From Cannabis sativa (lineage: Eukaryota; Streptophyta; Magnoliopsida; Rosales; Cannabaceae): a stretch of DNA of 64,000 nt. Both the position numbers and the translations under genes were made by a program. The stretch is from assembly GCF_029168945.1 (NCBI RefSeq), contig NC_083601.1:74327595-74391594 (forward strand), read 5' to 3'. Positions 55,371 to 64,000 of this stretch are shown here, one piece after another. Numbering within the stretch: position 1 is the first letter of the stretch; each line of letters opens with the position of its first letter. The notes beneath the pieces are model-generated. The model did no database searches. It was not told the origin of the DNA and was given only the letters and a program-made list of their open reading frames with translations.

Positions 55371-58300
55371 AGGTTAATTGATTTACTTGCAAGAAATTTG
55401 GACTTTAAAACGATTGTTTGTTTGTTCTTTGGATGGTATCATGTTGTATTGAGTGTTATTTGATGATTGATTGATGTTTGTGAAATTTTCGTGAAAAATA
55501 ATTGTGATTTCGTTTCTAGAATTATTTTTATTGGATAGTATGGAAAAAATTAAGCAAGTTAGCCTTTTACAGAACTCAATTTGGATTTTATTTGAATTAG
55601 TTATGATTTTTTGAAGATTTGACAAAATCGGAAATTTTGTCGATAGTTTCTTGCGATCGCAGAACTGTCCGTACAGTTTCGAATTTTTCCTTTTTTCTTC
55701 AATTTTTCATACTTTTTCATGGAATTAGCTTCCAATTTTTTGTATGGTTTTGTATATATACTATTACTATTCCTAATTCAATTCTAATTATCATTTTGAA
55801 TTAATTTAAATTTTTTTTAATTTAATTCAAGATATTAGTGTAATTTGAATTTGAATAGAATTAGTATTTATCTTTTTGCTTAAAAATCTATCTTATTTTT
55901 AAATTTGATTATATTTTTTTTAAATTTAAGGTCAGATTTTTTAAGATATTTATAATATCTTTTAAGATATTTAAAAATATCTTATCTTTTAAGATATTTA
56001 TAATATCTTTTAAGATATTTTAAAAATATCTTATCTTTTAAGATTTTTTAATTAAATCTTTTTAGATATTTTGACCATATTTAAATTTAAAATAAGATAT
56101 TTATAATCATGTAATTTTAAATAGATATAAGATATTTTGCTAATTTTTTAAATTTTGTTATTTTATTTATTTAAATTACATTTAAAATTTGAAAAAGATA
56201 TTTATTTATCTTTTCTAATTTTTTATTTAATTTTTATTTATAAAATAATATTTAAAATTTAAAAGTAGTTAGCAAATTTTTGAAATGATATTTAGGTTGG
56301 TTCAAACCTAATTTTTCAAAATTGTAGTTTTAATTTTAAATTTAAATATTTAATTAATTTTCGAAATTTTTTTTTAAATTTTTTTTCGAAAATCCATTTT
56401 AATAATATTTCGAAATTAATTATTTAATTTAAAATTAAATAAATCCTACATCCAACTATCCAGCTAACCTTGTTGCAGGAGTATATGGTTTTAGCTTGTT
56501 TGTAAGTTTTCAAAACCTATTATTACTTGATTGCAAATAGCCATGGTTACCTTTTGCCAGATCTAATGATCTGATGGCTCCCTTGGTCAAGATAATAATT
56601 TGTAACAGGTATATTTACAATCTTCTTTCATCTGTGTATGACCTAGCAACATGATAGGACCCATCCAAAGTGTGCCTGTGTGAGCCTATGTGTTTAATTT
56701 TATTATAGATGCATATAGGTTAATGTTGCTAAAATAAATTATCATAGTTTTTGATAGAATTTATTTAGGCCCATTTAGTTTTTGGGCCTATTCAATTAAT
56801 AACAGTTGTTCTTATTAAGGTTAAAGTCCTCTCTTTTGGGCCTTGTGTGAGAGTTGGGAGCCATAGAAGTGGGTACGACATACTGAACCCAGCACCCCCT
56901 CACACAAACCACCCCAATTGTGAAGGCCCATTTGCCTGATTTGAATGACTGTACTAGGTTAATTACACTAGTTTAACCTAATTAAAATTGATTAGCAACA
57001 TAATTAATTTCATTTATTTTGAAATTAATTTAAGAAAAAATATAGTTTAAAGAATTATTTTTTATTCTAAGCTAAACTATATGTATTTTCTTATATTTAA
57101 TTAAATATAGAATTATAATCATCTAGATTCTTTCTGGAACTTAATTTAAATTTTTCATTAAATATTCTTATTTAAGTTGATATTTAGTTATCTACAACTA
57201 ACCAACTTAAATCTGAATATCTTTTGAATTCAAAATTTCAAAATTAAGTTGAGGAATTTTAGGCATTGGTTATTAAGATTCTTTAGATATTTTTTAAGTT
57301 AATATCTTTTCGAATATTAACTTAAAATGGAATATTTTCAAATTAAGTGGTTACAACTTAATTTTTGATATTTAATTAAATTTAAATTTGAAAAATATTT
57401 AAGTTCTAGATTTTTTCTAATACAACTTAAATTAGATATTTTTTTTCAAATTTTGTGGAAAAGATACTTAGTCAAATAAGATATTTTCTAGATAGTTATT
57501 TCTAGACTACTTATTATTTCTAATATTAAATAGGAAAATATTATACATTGTGAAATTAATTATTTAAATAATTAATTTTGGTACAATTTATTTTAAGTAT
57601 ATTTTTCCTAGTATTAAACTAGAAATTAATAATTAAGCCTTCTCTACACTTAATTATTTATTTCTTGAATTTAATACATTTAATTAATTTGAAAATTAAA
57701 TATCTAAGTTGATTTTTATCATCATACTTAAATATTTCTTTTTCATGACATTTAATTAAATAGAAAATTATTTTTAGTTGAAATTTAATTTTTCAACTAA
57801 ATTTAAATAATTTTCAAAATATATTTTTTCTTTATTTTATTAATCAATTTTCGAAATTGCATTTCTTAAATGCTAGAATTTCGAATTTTATCTTGAAAAA
57901 TAGATTAAGTTGTAAATTAATTATTTATTTTAATTAATTCTTGGATCAACTTAAATCAATGATTTTTTTTCATTTATTGATTAATTTAAAATAAATTGAA
58001 TTAAAGTATATTATTAGAAATTGAATTAATTAGTCAAAGGAAAATCTAGATAGGTGATATTTTTGCTTGAAGTATTTTTCTAGTGTATTTAATTAAATAG
58101 AAAATTAATATTTAAGTTGATATTCATCATCATACTTAAATATTTGAAATTTTTCTTATATATTTAATTAAATAGGAAAATTATATTTTTTGTTGTAAAT
58201 TAATTTTATTAATTAATTTTGGGCCAACATTAAATTAGAATAATTTTTCCAGGATTAATTTTTTATTTTAACATGCATTTTCGAAAATTGTATTCTTAAA

Positions 58301-59898
58301 TACTTTAATTTTTCGAAATGCAATATATATTTATAGAAAATTAAATTTAAGTTGTAAATTAATTTATATTAATTTTGTAACAACTTAAATTGAATATTTT
58401 TCTAAATATTTATTGGAAATTATTACTAAGATGGAAATAATTCATGTTATTTTTATATCCATCTAAGTAAAATTTATAAATATTAAATTAAAATTTATAT
58501 TTAGAATTTTTCATTCTAAATTGGAAATTTTAAATAAATATATATTTAAAATAAATAAATTAAATAAAGAGAATCAAAGAAAATACAACTCACTTTAAAT
58601 AATGAGCTTGATTATTATGAAGATATTCGATCTCCATTGTTGGTCTTACAAAAGTTAAATATTTTCAATATAACCTCGAGACGCTAGACTTCGTCCCCCT
58701 ATGGATGGTTATTCGTTGAACGCATTTAACACCGTAAGATTTCATTTGATAAGTGTTTGTAAGTTTTCGTCTCTATTAGACTCTCCCCTACGGTGACTAC
58801 TTAGAGATAAACTTATGAAACATGAAACAATGGTAGAGGCTCATGAAATGAGAATAACCTTGACTCTCGCCTACCGGGACAACGTTGGATTCTTATTTTG
58901 ATCGAATAAAAGGTTGCTAGAATGGCTTCTATTTTAGATGAGCTGACAACTCAATTCAATAAATGATGCTTTGACTCTCGCCTACCGGGACACTGTATCA
59001 GTTTGTTGAAAACCTTGGAAATTATATAGGATTGTATGTTTTAGTATTTTCACTAGTCATTCCTACTTGCTATATGTTTATAATTTCTGAATTATGTATG
59101 AATTTATATTGAACCATGTTATTTTCTGTTATTAAGTTGTAGTTTAATTTCGAATCTTCATTGTTGGTCCAACATGTTTGTTTATCTAATGAGATAAATT
59201 CCTAGTGGATTTTCATCATTAGACATACATAATAGTGTAAGATCTCGAAAGATAAGTATTGTATATGCGACATCTAACTGTTCATCAATTGATGACACCT
59301 TAGACTAGTATTTTTACAATATGAAACAAGAAGATTGCATAAATAAGATTACTTTGTCTTTCGCTAATCGAAGCATCGTTGGATTCTTATTTTAAACGAA
59401 ATTATCCTAATTCCTCTTAGCTTATTCATTTCGAATTAGCTTTATAACATATCATTGGATGAATGGTCTATAAATCATTTCATGTCATTCTATATTTTCT
59501 CTTAAGAAATTAAATGACGCATATGATTATAATCCCGAAATTCTATTCCCAATTGATATAAATCCTCAATCTTAGAAATCTCCTACTTGTATGGGCAAAT
59601 CTGACTTAGAGTTTGTATTAGTAGTGGTGGTCCAAGAAAGAATTACTCATTATATTTGGTTGAATTTAAGTCTTTGACTATAATTTTAGAATCCAAACAG
59701 AAATTTTCTTATATTTCTAATTCCAGATACAATACAGTTACACTTTCTCAAGTGTTTAATATCCATCTTCTATTAATGGATTCAAACTGTATGGAATATG
59801 AGTTAGGTATTCTGTGACCAGGATCCACTTGCACTATTCTAAGAATTCTTTGATGTAACTAAACCTAAGTCATCCTAAGACACTACCATTTTTTTAAT
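55371..59898 (+). other. Non-coding leader and 5' interior of copy 2
   Basis: AT-rich, with an inverted/tandem AAGATATT-AATATCTT cluster at 55938-56050. A conserved segment at 56440-56960 (GGCCCATTTAG..., GGGAGCCATAGAAGTGGG) is shared with 32190-32700 of copy 3. The 58600-59000 module is of a different type from that in copies 1 and 3. No open frame of note. Confidence 0.8.
55938..56050 (+). repeat. AT palindrome cluster (AAGATATT...AATATCTT)
   Basis: Two units of about 50 bp, each containing the perfect dyad AAGATATTTATAATATCTT followed by TTTAAAAATATCTTATC. Not present at the equivalent place in copy 3. Confidence 0.8.
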
Positions 59899-61300
59899 CT
59901 ATGGCATTTGTATCTTGTTCATAGTGGATTTGACAAAATCAATCTCTGCAAAGAGATAATATGCCTATATCCACTGAAAATAGTTCATCTCATTCGCAGA
60001 TGGATGTACATTCAGGGGTGGATATGAGTTTTTCGTTGTATTCTTAAAACGATAACTCTAGATTATACCTTATGCAAAGAAATTTGAAATGTTTAAAAAT
60101 TTCATTAATTTCTAGCAATGGTTAATACCATTAAGGTAAGTGGTTAAAGATCTTGCGAACTGATAGGGGTGGAGAAATAGTTAGTAGATATGCAGTTCAA
60201 AGATCATTAAATTGATTTTTGAATTATATCCAAACTTACCTCCCCAGAAATTTCGAGTTGCATGTTGATGATTAGTTAGTAGTCGTTGCCTAATTCCTTC
60301 TATGGTAATACAATTTCAGAATGATGTAATGGTTGTATACTTAATGTAAATCATTACTAGATTCATGGATGACCTAATCAAAATCTTAAGAAAAGCTAGA
60401 GCTATTAACCATGTTTTCTTAGCTATTCTAAGTGAATAGGGGTGGACCATCCCATTGCCAATAGATAAGAAAGTGTTTGTTCAAACAAATACTACTTTTC
60501 TAAGAAAATGACTAAGTCTGAAAAACAAGTAGCAAATAAAGGAGATATTTTTTCTTGATTCCAAAAGTGTTCTATCATCTTATATAACATATGATGATCC
60601 CACTGCCTCTGTTGTCTTGTCACAACCAAAGAGATCAATACCATTTAGTTTTCTTAGACATAATTCATGGTGCCTTGTCGTAGTGGGAGAGTTTCTAGGA
60701 ACTCACCTTCTTATGACTTGGGAGACACTAGTGATTAAAATCCATTGTGAGTTTAAACAAGTAATGGATTGTCAAGATAAGAAACTAAGAAGAAAGCCAA
60801 TAGAACTATGGTTTAATCCATTCACATGGAGTAACAAAGTTTTCTATTACAAAGACATAAAAGGAAATTTTAGTTAATAAGTCTATTCTATGGACTTAAC
60901 AAAACTTCCTGTTCCTAGTATTATAGGTTTGAGTTTATCTAAACCTATGGCTTGTGGTATACCTGGTAATTACTTACTCTAATGCAAGCAACTTACTTTA
61001 GTAAGATGCTGAAGCATTTTCTTTCTAATGGAAATCTATAGAAGCTTCACAACTTCTAAGGTATAGATTTTATTTATCTAAGGAAAAGTTTCAACTATTC
61101 CAGAAAAGATAAAGCCATGAAAGAATTTCTAATTTCAACAGTGAGAGGTCTTAGATATGCTTTTGTATGCCTTAGACCAGACACCTGCTGTTGAGTGGGA
61201 GTAATGAGTAAGTATCAGATTAATCCAGGAGAAGAACATTGGAAGACAATCAAGTAAATCTTAAGATTAAGAAGAGGAACTATATGTCAGTCTATAAGGG
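59899..61300 (+). pseudogene. Fossil copia pol in copy 2
   Basis: The same relics as at 2053-3470: LWHLYLVHSGFDKIN (59899), KILRTDRGGE (about 60147-60174), and the RT/RNase H border (CLRPD-like, SRYQINPGEEHWKTIK; 61150-61300). Stops and deletions are shared with copy 1. The only longer frame (60617-60877, 86 codons) lies within this region, contains no intact domain and is probably chance. Confidence 0.7.
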
Positions 61301-61811
61301 TGTGTTTAAAACTCTTAGACTACACCATATCAGATTTCGAAATTCGCCTTTGTGCTAGTAAATTTTTCTGATAAGATGGTGATTACTCTGGGGGTGGAAT
61401 AGTGATTTTGGAGAAGTGTAAAAACCTATCTGAAGTCTCTAGGTCTACCAGAGAGAGACTGAATGTTAAAGCTGCAGGAAAGGTACTTATTCAGTCTAAG
61501 GAAAGTTATATACATTTTTGGCATCATTCCAAATTGCCTTAAACTACTAGTGTTAATTTCCTGATTAACCAAAAGTAGTTGCCAAAGGTATAGAATCCAG
61601 TATCCCAAGAGAGTAGACATATAGAGAGGAATTTCACATTATCGATGATTTTGTGTTTAAGGAAGAGTAATAGTGGAGAAAAGGTTGTGGTTAATTCAAC
61701 CTTTCAGATCCTATTACGAGGAGTTTACTACTACTACACTTGATTTGCATATCAAGGTGTTGAGATTATTTGAAACGCACTTTTTGTTTTATATTAGTGC
61801 AAGTGGGAGTT

Positions 61812-63705
61812 TGTTGGGTTTTATGCCCTAAATAAAACTCATTTCAATATAATCAGATTTGCTTATTAATATAGATCAGAAATAACATTTAATGTTGCAT
61901 GGTTCACATGATTTATTTCATGATTATATGTACATAATGTATAAATTCATCTGAAACCCTTTTCACATACTTGATCCTGTTTATTGTGCCGTCAACACAT
62001 TGGAAAGTAAACATGACTATGTGAATAAAGTTTCCTAGATTTATCAGACACAGGGTTTTACTGATATGATAATCTACAACAAGAGTTTACTTGTATTTGG
62101 AGAAATACTATGTTCTTTCCAAAACATTGGTTAAAGTAAAGCTCAGGTTGGATGCATGGAGTATGCATCGGAAGGGACCGATATTGAACTTTGACTTAGA
62201 TTTATTAAACTTACCGTAAAATCTATTCAAGTCAATATCGCCTAGTTGATCCTAGAACAAATGATCTTAATCCTGTTATGATTAGGCTCAATCTTGAAAG
62301 GCTATTCGTGTTCTTTGATTTGTTAGTTAAGCCTACTTTTAGGTCAGGGTGATACGTACATTTTGGGAACACGGTAGTGCAATTGAGTGGGAGCGCTATC
62401 GTAAACATGGAATCTATAGCTTCTATCTGGCGAATAGTAAGCAAAGGATGATCTCCTTCGAGCTTGACCAAACAAACATAAATGGTGGAGTACTCATTTC
62501 ACATAAGCTGAAATATCATTTATACGGGGTCAAGTGTTTTAAGGTAATAAATACATTGTAGGGTGTAACGGTAATCTAATCCCTTTACAGTGTAGATCAT
62601 TCATATAGAGGATCATTGATCACATTAGGATTATAACAATGGATAACTAATGATGTGTCTATATGGTGGAACATATAGAGCATTCTATATACTGAGAGTG
62701 CAATTCTAAGTTCTATGCGTGGATTCAACGAAGAATTAATAAGTTAGTGAATTTTAGTGCTAAATTCTTGATCTACTTATTGGAAGCTCGGTTATATAGA
62801 CCCATGGTCCCCCCACTAGTTGAGATAATATTGCTTGTAAGACTCTTATAATTGGTTTTGATTAATCAATTATAATTCTCAAATTAGACTATGTCTATTT
62901 GTGAATTTTTCACTAAGTAAGGGCGAAATTGTAAAGAAAGAGTTTATAGGGGCATATTTGTTAATTATGATACTTTGTATGGTTCAATTAATAAATATGA
63001 TAAATGACAATATTATTTAATAATTATTTATAGTTATTAAATAGTTAGAATTGGCATTTAAATGGTTGAATTAGAAAATTGGCGTTTTTGAGAAAATCAG
63101 ATGCAGAAAAGATAAAACTGCAAAATTGCAAAAAGTGAGGCCCAAATCCACTTGTATAGGGCCAGCCACTTTTATAGGAAATTTAAACTGATTTTTTCAT
63201 TATTTTAATGCCAAATAATTCAAACCTAACCCTAGTGGAATGCTATAAATAGATAGTGAAGGCTTCAGGAAATTTACACTTAAATTTCTACACTTTTGAT
63301 TCAGAAAAAACTGAGCCTTCTCTCTCCCTATCTTTGGCTGACCCTTCTCTTTCTCCTTCCCTCTTCAATTTTGAAAATCTTAGTGTGAGAGTAGTGCCCA
63401 CACACATCAAGTGATACCTCAATCATAGTGAGGAAGATCGTGAAGAAAGATCATCAGCAAAGGAGATTCAGCATCAAGGATTTAGAGAAAGAGATCCAGG
63501 TTCAGATATTGATAATGCTCTGCTACAGAAAGGAATCAAGGGCTAGATATCTGAACGGAAGGAGTCATTATATTCCGCTGCACCCAATGTAAGGTTTCCT
63601 AAACTTTATATGTGTTTATTTCATCGTTTTAGAAAGTTCATATTTAGGATGTTAATAAACATACTTGTGAGTAGATCTAAGATCCTGGTAAAATAATTTC
63701 CAACA
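61812..63705 (+). repeat. 3' LTR of copy 2
   Basis: 1894 bp, equal in length to the 5' LTR and about 99.5% identical by eye. It is preceded by CAAGTGGGAGTT, the likely polypurine tract. It is followed directly by the GGAAC duplication. Confidence 0.95.
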
Positions 63706-64000
63706 GGAACATATAGAGCATTCTATATACTGAGAGTGCAATTCTGAGTTCTATGTGTGGATTCAACAAAGAATTAATAAGTCAGTGAATTTAAGTGGTA
63801 AATTCTAGATCTGCTTATTGGAAGCTCGGATATATAGACCCATGGTCCTCTCACTAAATGAGATGATATTACTTGTAGGACTCATTTAATTGATTTTAAT
63901 TAATCAATTAAAAAATTCTCAAGATAGACTTGTCAGTTTGAGAATTTAGCACTTATTAAGGGCAAAACAGTAAATAGAGATTTTTGAAGGGCATATTTAT
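63706..64000 (+). repeat. Older LTR of the TGTTGGG family, right part
   Basis: Continuation of the LTR begun at 52601 after the nested insertion (CATATAGAGCATTCTATATAC...). It runs off the window end, so its own element and 3' boundary are not visible. Confidence 0.92.

Larger units (their letters stand above)
53462..63705 (+). mobile_element. Complete, young non-autonomous copia element (copy 2)
   Basis: 10,244 bp with two 1894-bp LTRs that differ at about ten positions by eye, flanked by the 5-bp target duplication GGAAC (53457-53461, 63706-63710). It has a perfect initiator tRNA-Met primer site and a purine-rich tract before the 3' LTR, so its replication signals look intact. The interior (6.4 kb) has no usable open frame: an AT-rich first part, a more complex leader (58600-59000) and fossil pol. 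It is a large non-autonomous (LARD-like) element that must have used proteins of a relative. It inserted into an older LTR of its own family. Confidence 0.93.

Noticed and set aside
60617..60877. 86-codon frame in the young copia element
   Set aside because: The frame is interrupted at the equivalent site in copy 1 and shows no domain; it is probably chance openness in fossil pol.

Overview
The window is nuclear DNA of a flowering plant, most likely a eudicot. The evidence is plant-type LTR retrotransposons primed by initiator tRNA-Met, plant MULE, hAT, CACTA and Helitron-like sequences, and spliced fragments of plant genes such as callose synthase. A Rosales host (for example Cannabaceae) is a guess from the style of the repeats and cannot be proven from the sequence. 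I see no intact host gene. Almost everything is transposable element, satellite, or broken or captured gene pieces.

Layout. 1-5863: 3' part of a non-autonomous Ty1/copia element ending in a 1.9-kb LTR. 5864-23213: a 44-bp satellite array that has been hit repeatedly. Inside it are four tandem copies of a 1.38-kb unit, each made of a 1-kb hAT element plus about 370 bp of satellite; a non-autonomous CACTA element with a nested MITE (11530-13438); and a complete but decayed Ty3/gypsy chromovirus on the minus strand (13709-23067, 5-bp target duplication GTGTG). 23214-29137: a decayed Ty3/gypsy Tat-lineage element on the minus strand with two RNase H domains. 29138-34767: a copia element of the same LTR family as the first, still carrying part of gag and protease, cut off by an inverted truncated LTR (34768-36228).

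36269-36537 is the C-terminal exon of a DEAD-box RNA helicase (DDX55/SPB4-like). 37096-40262 is a MULE with a broken transposase. 40263-42734 ends in a Helitron-like 3' terminus. 42919-43453 is a MULE-type MITE. 43747-45092 is a multi-exon Ulp1-type (C48) protease pseudogene. 45561-50661 is a mosaic of gene fragments: an RPA1-like gene next to a second Helitron-like end, a pterin-4a-carbinolamine dehydratase piece, three exons of callose synthase with introns, and several unrecognised coding-like pieces. 51135-51652 is a hAT MITE and 51832-52262 a truncated LINE.

52601-64000 is an older copia LTR into which a complete, very young, non-autonomous member of the same family (53462-63705) has inserted, with target duplication GGAAC.

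The most notable structures are: (1) the tandem amplification of hAT plus satellite, with a mosaic fourth copy; (2) the young non-autonomous copia family, which keeps its LTRs and primer site but only a fossil pol, and whose leader carries an exchanged module; (3) the 45.5-50.7 kb patchwork of captured gene fragments that keep introns and splice sites. I did not find a convincing new functional system; the new content is structural and evolutionary.
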